Below are positions 12,183-24,204 of a stretch of 51,233 nt of DNA, piece after piece. Within the stretch, counting starts at the first letter, position 1, and every line of letters begins with the position of its first letter. A program made the translations under genes and the position numbers. Origin of the DNA: Purshia tridentata (taxonomy: Eukaryota > Streptophyta > Magnoliopsida > Rosales > Rosaceae); the NCBI GenBank assembly GCA_003254885.1, contig QANT01001925.1:1-51233 (forward strand). Reading direction: 5' to 3'. The notes below the pieces were generated by a model, which was given only the letters and a program-made list of their open reading frames with translations, was not told where the DNA came from and ran no database searches.

Positions 12183-12436
12183 AAGTAAGGATGTCCTTAC
12201 TTTTCTCTTTAGACCTACAATTCAATGATGAGAACCGTCTATATTATAGCAAACATCATTTCAATTTTATCTGATGATATATATATATTTGTCTGCATAG
12301 TTTAGATGACCAAACAATCATCAATTTGAATAATTTTTTGCAGGGATGACCCTTGAAAAGAACCAAAAAATTGAATGAATTCGATCAACAAATAGAAAAT
12401 GTTCTTACGTTTATAAAAGTAAGGACATCCTTACTT
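12183..12436. mobile_element. Small TIR element with perfect 22-bp inverted termini
   Basis: Bases 12183-12204 (starting aagtaaggatgtccttac) are the exact reverse complement of 12415-12436. Each terminus is itself nearly palindromic. The 254-bp body has no coding capacity. (TA)n tracts lie on both sides, so a target duplication cannot be told from the microsatellite. It is a non-autonomous DNA transposon of unknown superfamily. Confidence 0.7.
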
Positions 12437-14008
12437 GAATGGTGTATATATATATATACGGCCAAATAGACGAACCAAATAGTTTTGATAAAACCGTTAA
12501 TTTATTTAATCAAAGTTAAATAGTCAAATGATTTCTAATTAGGCTAATTTTTTTGTGAGGATAATCTATGAGTAGATCGAGACCTAAGAAATTGAAGGTT
12601 CGAATTATTGAAAAACTACGTGGAGTGGGTCCATTCGTCCCATTCCATAAATAAGTCTAAATATAGAATCTCACAACTAAAGGACCATGTATATACACTT
12701 CATGCATTCGTGCAGTCTAACTCTTGTTCATCTTTAACAACTTTTAATCAAGTTGACACATTGCTGAGTGCAGCTCGTTTTCTAATTTACTATGCATATC
12801 GACAAGCAGAAGACACCGTTGTTTTCATCTTCTTTTTGGAGCTGCCTTTAAAGGCCATGCATGAACATATCCACAATACTAGTACCAATTAATTCATGTA
12901 TTTATAAAATGTTCAAGCATACATTGATCGTCTGTCCCAGTCTGGCCAGGAGGTTGTTTTTATCATATAGGTCGAGACTCAAAAGCTTTATGCTTTTTAT
13001 CCCCCGCATTCTTTAATTTCCACAATAAAGAATGTCTAAATTTTTTTAGAGATAGACCAAAACAAAAGCGCAAGTCTCATTCCCTTGGAGGAGTTGCATG
13101 CCCTTTTTGCTGAAAGTTACATGCAAGCTTTCAGTTTTCCACATATAATTTATGGAAAGCAAGCTAATAGAGCAAAGCTAGCTCTATTATTGAGACCAAG
13201 TTAAATCATCATCTGTTCCAAAGAAAAAGTTTAGTCAAAGATTCATTTCTCTCCAACTCTCCATCTCTCACTCTCTCTATCTTTCTCCTATATATGATTC
13301 TTTCCTATCATTTATCTAATGAATGAAGCAATAAGGTTGTGCTTTATGACCCTTTTCCATGTGATATTTATAGCTAATTAGTACTTGAAATATATAAAAT
13401 CCCCTATGCAATCACCTTTTGTTCGAAAGCCTATAGTTTTGGTCAGAAAAGAAATTACATGTACAATCAATGATAATCTAAATATATAATTCCACCTAAA
13501 AAGGTGATTGCTTAATTAACCTTATGAGGACGGAATTAAGCTATCATTGAAAACATATGTTGATGTTTGAAAGGAGAGAACCAATGGGGATGGATGTTGA
13601 ATTGTTAAAGAACAATAATATCTCTAGAAAAAATGTTATTATATAATGATTAATATACCTGCAAATAATATCTACATAAGTGTTTACAATTTAATAATAA
13701 TTTTCTTACAATATTCTTAGTCAAAGAATGTATTAAAATCAAAATTTAATCAAACAATCTTATTTAATCAAAAGTAAATTTCATCTAACTAGCAATCTAG
13801 TAATTAAGCCTATTGTTTTAATAGAAAAATTATTAGGTATACTTGTAAAACCATCACTTGGTGTAAGTCATGCACATTTTATAATATGGGTGAATTTATT
13901 TTTGAAAAATAATTTTTTATATATCATAAAATATGAATTAGTTATACCACACAATAATATTAGGATTATACTAAATAATTACCCAGCTAATATGTATTTA
14001 CATAAAGA

Positions 14009-14653
14009 GATAGTCGCAGTGGCGGATCCAATAACGGACAAGGGTGGTCAATTGACCCCATCCGCCGGAACATCATGTCCAAACCATGCCCATGCAATTG
14101 GGTTTGACCCCCCGCCTTAGTCTTTGACCACCAGCTCGTAGCCAACATGTTCGATGAAATGCTTAGCCCAACACCTAGAAGGCAGTTCTTGCTGTCTTAG
14201 TGTTTTNTTTTTTTTTTTTTTTTTGATTGGGGGGGCTAACTTGCAGCCTTGTAGTGATAGAAGAGAGAAAGATTTGTTAATTATTAGATATTTATATAAT
14301 ATGTATGCATAAAATATATATGTATTAAAAAAATAAAAGAAATAGATCTTTACATGAGAGGTTAAAAAAAAAAATTATTTTTTATTTGGACTTGTGGAGA
14401 GTATTTTTCATTATATATATATATATATACATTTTCTTACAAGTAAGATTAGGGGGCAAATTTTAAATTTTGAAAGCATTCTAAAAGTTAAAGTCGATCT
14501 TGACTGAAGTACTGCTCTATTAGTAATATTACATAAATCCCAATTCTATAGTGGTTTCTTAAAAATTTTGCCACCGCTAAGAGATGCTGGACAGAAAGGT
14601 ATTTTAATTTTGACATCCAAATAAGAAATTCTAGATCAGCCACTGGATAGTTG
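14009..14653 (+). mobile_element. Non-autonomous hAT element with 8-bp target duplication
   Basis: The element spans 14017-14645 (629 bp). It starts cagtggcggatcca; its other end, read on the minus strand, starts cagtggctgatcta. Both match the CAGTGGCGGA/T-type termini of plant hAT elements (established knowledge). The flanks are gatagtcg (14009-14016) and gatagttg (14646-14653), an 8-bp duplication with one difference, which is the hAT hallmark. No transposase is encoded. A T-rich tract holds one undetermined base at 14207. Confidence 0.85.
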
Positions 14654-14659
14654 CAGAGT

Positions 14660-16170
14660 TTAATTAGATATAGTCCATGATTCATGCAATCATGGCACAT
14701 GATATATATTAATATATATATATGTATATTTTTAGGTGACGATCGACAATGATGCTTGGTTTTTGGCAATAAAGGAATTGAATGATTTTTCGTTTTTTAC
14801 GTGCTCGTTGCATGAATGGTCTTCTTTTTCCAGAAAATCCCAGAATTAAAGTGGATAAGTTGGACCAAAATAATGTTAACTTCTTTAAGCGGTCACGTCA
14901 TCATCAAACATTTAACTTTTCATAAATGGACCAACGGATGGTGATGACAATAATACATTTATACAAGTATAAATTGGCAAATGGCCATTTGCTTATCAAA
15001 AGCTAAAATAGAGAGGAAGCTAGGCAAAAACCCACTATCTTTTAAGCATCTTATTCATGTGTTGTTTTTGCTATCCATCTTTTTCAATTTATCGTTTTCA
15101 CCAACTTTTTATTATTTATTATTCTCATTCCACAATATATTTTTATAATTAGAATTGTTCATTTTTTAGATAATCAACTAAATCATAAATCGTTTAATTA
15201 TGTAATCGTTATCAAATGAACTAAAGATGAATCAAATTGTAACTAAACGATTTTTAATTTAGTTGATTTTTTTCAAAAATTATCTTCATAATTAAATCTG
15301 AAAAATAAACAAATTCAATCATGAATTTACATTGCGTAATGAAAATAAAAAAGGTAAAGTTTAATAAAAAATATAAAGAATGAAGATAGTATCCCCCAAA
15401 AGATATTACACTAACTAAGAATTTTGCGTCAAGCATTCAAACACTTTTAGAAAGGGCTGAAATGCACATAATAGTGTACAAACACGCTTTAAAACTTTTG
15501 GGATTTTATTTTTCACTGTAGTACAGTTGCAGCGAATGGGTGACTCAAAAATTACTGTTACAAAAGTTTTTTGAATGATTATGGGAACAAAATTAGGAGA
15601 TCGATTAATTGGCATAGGATTTCAGATTTTTAAGTTTTTATTAAGAAAATTAAAATGCAGCTGCACTGCAAAAATGAGTTGGCCTGCAACTACAATGCAG
15701 TGGCAGCAAGTTCAAACCCTCTATTGTGAGCGTTTGAATGTTCAACAATCTGACAATAACTATGTAAATTTTGGTTACTAGTTTACAATTACAGCAATAA
15801 GCATTTAAAGTCAGAATTAAACCAGTTATGATTCGGTTTCTTTCAAAGGTTTTGTTTTCTATGTTATCATCTATGTTATATTATCATAGTAATGCAAAGA
15901 AACCATAAGCAAAACCAAGTGAAAGAAAAATAGTCCAAATAAAATATTAATTTGACACTTAAGCTGCCAAGACCAACAATTATAAAGAAGATCACACAAA
16001 CAAAAGATAAAACTCAAATGTAATCAACGCTCATCAAGTAACTGCTCTATTCACAAATTCCAACATTTATCAACCCTCCATTTACTCTAATTATCAATCC
16101 AGCATACACAACAATGACCAATTTTCTTTCCACATTGTTAAAAGTACGTATATGACCACACATAACCATA
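14660..16170. other. Intergenic region
   Basis: No gene is seen apart from the MITE-like stretch at 15429-15745. The right part is the 3' flank of the TPR gene that ends at 16176. Confidence 0.5.
15429..15745. mobile_element. Candidate MITE with 'CATTCAAAC' inverted ends
   Basis: The left end reads tcaagcattcaaacac. The right end, on the minus strand, reads ttgaacattcaaacgctc, so the termini match over about 16 bases with a few changes. Inside are paired phrases around 'cagctgcactgc' and 'acagttgcagcg'. No coding capacity or clear target duplication was found. Confidence 0.4.
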
Positions 16171-16175
16171 CCATA

Positions 16176-19100
16176 CTAACGTTGGAATGCAATAGAATAG
16201 GAGCCAGTGTTTGGATCTTTGACAGCTTTGAAGTTGTCAACACTCATTCCAAACCGGCCCAACAAAGAGTTCCCCATATCCTTCAGCTTCCCTGCTCACA
16301 GAAAAATTACATATATAGATGCTTAAACTTCTGAGTAACAGATTATTAATGAAGTGTTCCACAAGCATGAAAAAAATTCCAATCATGGGCATAGCAATTT
16401 TGGACATAATATCTTCCATTCACCAGAAAACAATAAATATGTGAATAACCATCACAAATATAAGATAATTAACGTGTACATACCCTTTTTTTCTTAATTC
16501 TAAATCACATATTTATGCATAAATATTCATTCTCCTAAAAGAAAATCGATGTGTTAAATATAGCCGTGAAGTTGACATCATCTATAAGTATAAAACATTG
16601 CCCTAATGCTCCCGGAACCTACTTTGGCAATGTCCTTTTAAAATTATAAACAAGTTTCAATTATAAGCTGTGAAATATTGCAATGAAAAGCTAGTGTTAT
16701 GAATCACATGCCAGTAAAAGTTTTAGGATTTTCTTCTTCATCTCTTAGTCTTGGCATTGTTTCACAAAATCAGACAAAATAATCATCCCGGTCATTTGGC
16801 AAGTAATTGACTGAATTTACAAAAAAGCATAGTTTAGAAGCTCAGCAATACAGTCTAATTGCCCTATCCTTTCATCTCCATTGCTCAAGATAATTAGAGG
16901 AAAGAAGTCAAATGAAAAGCTAGCAGAGTAGTCAGTCTATGAGATGGATTGGGCTTTTATTCCTTTTTTATTTTTGGCAATTTTTTTTGTAAACTTTGAA
17001 TTGCTTACTGAAAAGAATATAATCATAGTACACACAGCATTTGTGAATAATTTGATCCAGTGGTCCCAAGCGAAAGGATATAAAACTAAAAATCATAAAA
17101 AGAGAGAATATAAATGCACAAGACAATAATTAATTAACTCACCAATCATCTCCTCTTTCATCTTTTCTCTCTTTTCTTCAGCCAGTGGCCCCAAGTGGCG
17201 AATGGCCTTCTTGGCTTGGTCATTTGAAGGGTCAAGTTCCAAGATTTTTTTCATATCTACAAAGTAAAAAAGAAAATGAGGCAATGCATATTAGTAAAAA
17301 ATTATTAACCCATGCACATGAAGACAAAGAAGTTGCTTCTAGTGTTGTCTTCTAGTGAATTAGTGAAGGATATCATCTAAAACTACAATAAAAAAGTTTC
17401 AAAGCTGTATTAAATCCAAACTTACCAGCAATAGCCTCTTCGAAATGTTCTAGTTTTTCATGAGCCTCTGCTCTTCTAACCAGAGCTTTCATATATGAAG
17501 GATTTAGTTCTAGCGCTTTTGTGCATTCCTTAATCGCATCCTCATATTTTCCCTGTGACATTAAGATTCAAAGATGATGTTAGTGGTATACTTAAGTTAG
17601 AATGAAAAAGAATAAGAAGCCATTTTCAAAACATATAATAAGACAAGGGACGTAAATAGGAGGAAAAATAAGAGTGGTACAACATATTACAGCAAATAGC
17701 AACAGTTCTACTCAAGGCCGGAACATACTAGGAAGAGCTTTCGATTATAATTTTTGATAACCAATATTGTCATTTATAACCTTCAATAGTAGTATTGGTT
17801 GCCTTTCACAATAAATCTTAATTCTAAAATGAAGCCATCCTTAAAGTATCCCCTACTAAAGCCAATTTAATATCATTTAGAACAAAAATAGTTTTTTTTT
17901 ATAAAACATATCACCAATTCCATATAAAAGCTTCAAGCCACAAAATGAAGTGTGGACCCCATTTGTGCTCTAAGACCTATTTATGAAGAACCTGAAACAC
18001 ATACTTTTACTGGCATAACTTGCATGCTCCAACAAAGACTACCCATGAAAATGAGAGTAGCAAGATAAATATGAAGTAACTGTTGCTACTTATTGAGCAG
18101 TCATAGTTTGTGATGCAATAGCCACTGCTTGGTTAGACAAGAAAAATTCTCTTCGGAAGCCAAAGACTATGCCCATTGGCCCAAATCTAACAATAAGGCC
18201 AGTTTGGTCTAAAATGATAAATCCAACGTAGTATAATAGTTAGTGTAAGAGTTAGTAAGTCAAAGAGTCAACCTAAGAACATGTTTGTGGACTGAATCTA
18301 AGAGTACGCCATGTATTATTAAGCGTTGATTTAATTGTTATAGAACGACTGTATGCCTTTAAGTTTTTAAGAGCCCTATTATTTAATGAGTCTTCTATAT
18401 TAAATGAGTATTTCAAAAAAAATTAATAGAAATAATGAGTCTTTTACTATGAACAAGTCTTTTGGGAATTCAACGAGTCATTTAGCATTTCTGGGAGTCA
18501 CTTAGAGTTCTAATTCTGACCAAACAAAAAGAAACTTAGAGTTCTATTTTGAAAATGCTATTTCCTGTAAAGACAATCTGATTTTGAACGAATAAATACC
18601 ATAAGTTTTTGAGGCTTAGTGCCTAGTCCCTGTTATCTCCTCCTTTTCTTTCTTCTCTCCTCCTTTCTCTATTTCTCTTATTTCTATAAAATTGCAACAC
18701 CCCTAAAACTTTCTTCTACCGAAACCTTTTTATGGCTACTAAAATTTCTATCATCTAACGTCCAGAATAATTATCAGGAACACCCACCTTAAATTGTCCT
18801 ACATGACTTTTGTATGTGGAGATCAAAGGGCATCAGGGACAAGAAGAATTTTAAGCTTTGAAGCACAAATCCTAAAAGTAATGCACATGAAGCATACATC
18901 ACTTGACTCTGACTAACATCAAATGAAACTTTCAAGAATTTTCTGTTCTGTAGTAAGGTCATAAGATACAAAACATATTCAACCATTAGACCAGGGGAAA
19001 AAACCTTAAAATTGTCAACAAAATGAGTATGCACTAGACCAGTATATTATGTCAATATCTTCGACTACAATACTTAACTTTTATATCAACATACAATTTG

Positions 19101-19923
19101 AAAGTCAAAATATAAAAATTAAGAAAATGAAATGTTGCACCAAACATATTCCCACATATTCCAACCACATTACATACCAATTTCGAGAAGCATATTGCAC
19201 GGTTTGAGTGACATATTGAACGTAATTCCACAGATGAAGGCATGTCAGGTGCAAGTTGTAAAGCAAGTTCATATTGCGATAATGCCTCTTCATATTGCCC
19301 ATTTCCAAACTTTCTATTGCCTTCCAATTTCGCATCATTTGCTTGTTCCAATGCTTTCTGATTTGAATGCAGATAGAACAAATAAAAAAAATTCATTTCA
19401 ACATTGACATAGGAATTCTAGCTAAAAAACTATCGATCAGATATGAAACGCTGCAGAAAACTAAGACCTAATTGGATTTTATTATAATCAATTAACAGTA
19501 TATTTCTGATTTCCAAAAATGAAGCTTCTACTCAGTAAAACAATTTCCTTCAAATTGAACAAAATTTGACTTTAGTGCTGACCTCTTCCAGTGACAACAA
19601 GCAATTTATTCGTATAATACTATTGGGTTATCCATAAATCTACCACAAATGGTTGGCGTATAGCACATTTCTTTTAAAAATCAGCAAAATGATAGCATTC
19701 CAAAGACAGATACCTGTTTCAAAGCAAAGCCATCATTGTCAGGGAGATTTTGTTGTTCCTCTTGGACTTGGTGGTGTTGTTGGATTTCATCTTCATTGTC
19801 GCTAACATTTCCTCCAAGTTCACCGTCGCTCGCAGTTTCGAAGCCATCGGAGGCATCTTTGGATGATGAGGCTTTCGGGAGATTCACATCATGCTTTTCG
19901 GTCTTTTCTTCTTCTATTAGCAT
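16176..19923 (-). CDS. Tetratricopeptide repeat protein 1 (TTC1-type TPR co-chaperone)
   Basis: Five coding exons on the minus strand: 19923-19714, 19357-19178, 17552-17426, 17256-17143 and 16291-16176. They join through GT-AG introns into 248 aa. The start is the ATG at 19923 (MLIEEEKTEKHDV); the in-frame sequence upstream in this exon has only a GTG. Residues 1-70 are acidic and probably disordered. Three TPR motifs lie at about 76-109, 115-148 and 151-184. The clamp positions are all kept: Lys80 and Asn84, Asn122, Lys152 and Arg156, which in Hop-type TPRs hold the C-terminal EEVD of Hsp90/Hsp70. The conserved TTC1 tail 'LLGRFGMSVDNFKAVKDP' closes the protein. The Arabidopsis relative, At4g30480, has been linked to the ethylene receptor ERS1 (memory). 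Intron 2 (1.6 kb) is the longest coding intron. Confidence 0.92.
18190..18640. repeat. Possible LTR-like fragment in the second coding intron of the TPR gene
   Basis: Phrases such as 'taagagccctattatttaat', repeated 'gagtcatttag/gagtcacttag', and a later CT-rich stretch resemble plant Copia-type LTRs. No ends, primer-binding site or duplication were found. Confidence 0.25.
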
Positions 19924-19974
19924 CGTTATGTGCGCTTTACCCAGGAAATTAATTTCCACGAACAGGGTCCTTCA
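19924..19974 (-). promoter_or_regulatory. 5' leader part of the first coding exon of the TPR gene
   Basis: On the minus strand an acceptor ...gattctgtag lies directly before 19974, followed by 51 nt of leader up to the ATG at 19923. This implies that an upstream non-coding exon is spliced to it. Confidence 0.55.
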
Positions 19975-21319
19975 CTACAGAATCACAAGGTTCATGGGCA
20001 TATATATAATCTTGTCTGTTGAATTACTAGTCATATATTCTTAAGCTTTATTACCAACGAAGATTACTTGCTATATGTGTCTTGAACAACTTTCTGAACA
20101 TTGTATCCTTGTACACATATGTATGAAATTCTTAATGCATCTCCAAGTACAATCAAAGCATCTGTATAATCTACTTCAAAAGAGAAAGAAAAGGGAGTGG
20201 TTTGTGAAAGAAACACAAACTTATACATGAAGTACTGGTATGATATATATATATATATATATGGCTTGACGGAGACTTTCTACAGTCATAGGACAACACT
20301 TATTTGGACAGATATGGAGAAGCAGGTACTGAATGGCTGCTTGTGCCAAGTGCTTTATGATGCTAGTGTAGAATTGATGGTGTTTAAAACTGTAGTGGAC
20401 CAGTCTTTGTTTCTCGTGGCATGTTCTGACATTCATATTAATTCTCCGTTTTAATTAGGTGCATGCTTGTGCTATATGCTTATATCTACTTTTCATGTAC
20501 AAGCTCCAATCCAAGATCATTAGGAATTACACCCAAGAATTAATCAACACAAACAATTTTCTTTTTACACCCACTATTTATAGATGCACATTATCAATAT
20601 AACACAATCAGAAAAAACCAGCAGACAACAAGAAAATTTTATGTATAAGCCTATATGCTTAAAGGGTAGAAATTATATCTAACACCAGCATCATCCACCA
20701 TACCAATCGCCATTCCAGAAGAGAGCACAAAAAGACGCAAGCAAGACCAGAAGATAGGTGTGCATAATGATTTGAATTCTTTATTTCGTATTTTTTGTAT
20801 GTTCCAGTTGGCTATCATAATGATATGGAAAGTATATGCATTACAAGACTACTATATCGACTCACTGTACAGAGAGAAGTACAAACACAAGGCCAATAAA
20901 GCATAATGCTCAAACCATAGCAGAATTGCAAAGGATAGAAACTTCAACCTGAGCCTTCTATTATACTGGATATCTAAGAAGCAATATACTCACTCTAGAT
21001 ATATGAGTACAAAAATGTTATAATTTGACTGTCACAAAAACCAATTTAGGGTCCAAGCAGTTCATGATCTCCACAAACCAATATAAACCAACTTAGGATC
21101 CAAGTTCTTCGAACCAACTTAAACCAAAATCAAGGAAAGGAAGAAAATTAAGAACCAGATTTATTGTGCAGGCCCATGTAAGAAACTTAGAAATTCTTAC
21201 CTTAGCAAAAATTGAACAGAAAAATCAGCTACCAACACAGGGAACCTGAAGAAAAGAAAAAACTTTTAAATGACCTCAAGATGATTAATTTCCCAAAGGC
21301 AAAACCGAAAATTTTTGCA

Positions 21320-21700
21320 AAAACCAAACTTTTTAACAACCCTAAATGCAGAACCACAAATCCTAGCTTGAAAATTAAATAAGAGAAATAATGCATATAT
21401 ATTAACAAATATGAGATTATAGGATTAATCTATATATCCTTCCTAATATATATGCATGCCACTAATATACGAAACTCCATTTGCATTGGGGTTTGCATGA
21501 TGATCAGCAATATTTATTTGTTAGTACCCATGCCATATAGATGATCATCAATTTCATTGAGGCACTGAAAGATGGAGCTTAACTAATTTACACTCTGAGT
21601 TAGATGCAAAACCCAAAGTCAGAGCCAAAAAATGCCCAAAAACCAAACCTTTTAACAATCCCCAATGCAGAACCACAAATCCTAGTTTGAATTTTTTTTT
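21320..21700. repeat. Direct repeat of about 55 bp in the TPR-gene leader intron
   Basis: The phrase 'gcagaaccacaaatcctag' occurs at about 21348 and again at 21667, each preceded by 'aaaccaaac...ttttaacaa'. The spacing is about 319 bp. This looks like an old segmental duplication inside the intron. Confidence 0.6.
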
Positions 21701-21828
21701 TTTATCAATCAAAAGTTTCAACTTTTGCATAGTTTAATAACTTATGATCCCAAATGTATTACCCCGAATCCAATTTCAACAAAAATCCAAAACAGAAGGA
21801 AAAAAAACAAAACCCAAAATGAAAACAA

Positions 21829-22060
21829 ACCTTGATAAGCAGAAAATGGGAGACTCCGGCGTGGAACGAAGGTGCAGCTCGTTGGTAGTCGGAGAGAGGA
21901 GTTGAGGTAGAGAGAAGGAAGAAAAAGAATGAGAAAAATGAAGACGACGACGTGGGAGGGAGAGAGAGGTAGCAAGGAGTTGCTAAGAAGGGGAGAGTGA
22001 GGCTGCAAGTGGGTCTATCTGTGAGGCCGGCAAGTCAGAAATGGAGCTGCTCACGGAGAA
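21829..22060 (-). promoter_or_regulatory. Non-coding first exon of the TPR gene
   Basis: The minus strand is CT-rich, as plant 5' leaders often are, and ends at a good donor, tatcaag|gtttgttttc (donor at 21828). The distance to the acceptor at 19975 gives a leader intron of about 1.85 kb. Open frames in this stretch show no protein family features, so I read it as untranslated. The exact transcription start is unknown. Confidence 0.55.
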
Positions 22061-23660
22061 CGAGCTGTTTTCTATATACTAGTATCTACTTTTCCAAATC
22101 TGCAGTTAAATTTTTTTAATATATAATTTATTTGTCCTAAAAAAGAAGTAAGGGAGTGGATTCCCAAAAATAAAATTAGAGCAAAATATACCATTCGTTC
22201 ACTTATCAATTTCTCATGTTGGTCTTTGTTTCAAGTTATTCTGTCAATTTTTAATCAAATCCTGCTAAAATTATGCATGTGCCCTTTTTCTTTTTAAGGA
22301 CAAATAGGTCTTTCCCTTCTTCTTCCTCCTTTGGACCTTCGCCCAGCTAGGGCGTGTATGAAGGGCGTGGTTCAACTGGGGGTAGTCAGGAAAATCAATT
22401 TGCGGGTCTCAAAGTTTAATTTTTTTTTTTTAATGGAATGCATGATTGGATTTTGTCAATTTCAATGGGGTGGGTAATGAAAAGTGATGGGTTTAATTTG
22501 TTTTTGCTTTTTGGCTAAATGGGAATAAAAAGAAGGGGAGGTCATGGGTATCTGCTGGAAGAAAAAGGAGGGGGAGGAAGAAGAAGAAGATTCATTTGTC
22601 CTATAAAAAGGGTACATGCTTTGCACATGCTGAATTTTAATGGGATTTGATTAAAAATTGACAGAATTAATCTATTTAGGTAACAATTTTAAGAAAATAG
22701 ACTAATTTAAAGATGAAAATTAATTTGTGGATCAATATAGAAAATTCACTATAATAAATAGACTAACGATGCATTTTGCTAAATAAAATTATTTATTAAT
22801 AAGTCACAACATATATTATTATTTTCTATTAGTGGTGGGCATCGGTTGGGTCAATTTGAGACCCAAACCACCAGTTTCTTGAGAGGCTCAATTTGCGATG
22901 GTGTCGACCCGCCACTAACCAATTTTTGTTCGATCTTCTCAATTTGGATGTTGTCAATTGATAGTTTATGTGAGTTGGTGGCGGTTTGGGCTAATAGAGA
23001 TGAAATTTCTAGTGAGGTGGCTATGAGACTCTGGCAAAGAAAAGAGAGGGAGAAGAAGTTGAAAGAAGTTAAAGAAGAGAAGAGAAGATAAGAGAAGTTG
23101 GAAGAAAAAGAGTGATTTTGCAGGAGATGATGTAGGGCGAGGTTGGAAAAGATGGTGGTTGGCGGGCAGTTACAATTTGTTTGGGTGCTTCTTAAAAAAC
23201 TACTTAAAAGCGTTTTTATATTTTAAAAACAATTATATATATTTTTGTCAAACATTTTTAAAAGCATTTTTACTAATCTAAAAACATTTTTGACAATTTT
23301 AAAAGTACTGCCAAATAGGTCTTAAATAAGAATATAGAATTCAAATATTTAACTAATAGAAAATTCCTTAAAAAAAAAATGTAAAAAGCCTACAATTTAA
23401 TGTGTTCAATGTATATATTGTTTTAAAATGAGGCCACCCAACTATTGAGTTGACTATCCTAACATTAATATTTGGAATTATTCCTATTTTAACCTACAAC
23501 AAACAAAAACACCCCCAACCCAGTCACCCCTCCCCCAAATTAAACCCAATCGTTATAGTAGAAGCCCAAACCCACTAATCAAAAACCTATTATAAGCCCC
23601 AACACCCATTAATCATTTATTCGAAACCTTAAAAGTGCAAACCCAAGACCGATATTCTTT
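22061..23660. promoter_or_regulatory. Divergent intergenic region between the TPR gene and MED15a
   Basis: The two genes point away from each other across about 1.6 kb. The stretch is AT-rich, with a GA-rich block at 22556-22595 and a purine-rich block at 23030-23115. A possible TATA motif for the rightward gene is 'attataagcc' near 23588. No other gene is seen here. Confidence 0.5.
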
Positions 23661-23689
23661 TTTGCAAGTTGTTATGCCGATTCAAACAA

Positions 23690-24204
23690 ACAGATAAAAG
23701 AAGTTCATTTGCTAAGACACCAGACGCTTCTTTGAGAGAGGGAGAGAGTGAGACAGCGACAGAGAGACAAAGAGTCAGAGAAAGAGAAGACTCACATTCA
23801 CAAAGCTCACAGCTGCTGATTGAAGTTTCTGCTCAAAGTGGGAGCCAAAACTCTCATAAGTTGGTGCAATTTATATCTTTTGTCAATTGCTCCAAAAAAT
23901 TCTGAATTTCAATGAACTTATATCTTTTGTCAATGAAATAATGAAATTAATTGCCCTGCCAAGTGACTAATTTAGCTCATTTCTCTCTCTCGCATGTGAG
24001 TGCGTGCACCTTGTGAAATTCCTCAAAGAATAAAAATTTGATGAAATGTTGGGTGTTTGATGTGCCTTCATGTTGAGAAGCACTATCATCAATCGTTTGA
24101 CCAACTTGTGTATAAATTTTTGGTCTTCTTCCTAGGTTTTTGATGGAACTTGCTATTCACTTTTGTTGTTTCGTTTGACAGTTTGATTGGTTGGGTTAGA
24201 TTTG
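23690..24204 (+). promoter_or_regulatory. Probable 5' leader of MED15a
   Basis: The stretch is GA-rich at first (gagagagggagagag-like, 23735-23790) and then AT-rich, and reaches the ATG at 24205. Several upstream ATGs occur, so the mature leader is probably spliced. One acceptor candidate is 'gtttgacag' near 24180. No exon border is certain. Confidence 0.4.

Noticed and set aside
12890..13330. MicroRNA precursor or promoter of an unseen gene
   Set aside because: No known plant miRNA sequence and no long stable hairpin was recognised; CT-rich wording alone is not enough.
19921..19959. Upstream in-frame start of the TPR protein (reading ...EINFLGKAHIT)
   Set aside because: That start would be GTG; the first ATG in the exon is at 19923, and family members begin at the matching place.
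21742..22008. An 88-codon hydrophobic frame on the minus strand that could pass for a signal-peptide protein
   Set aside because: It coincides with the CT-rich non-coding first exon of the TPR gene and crosses its donor site; no family features.
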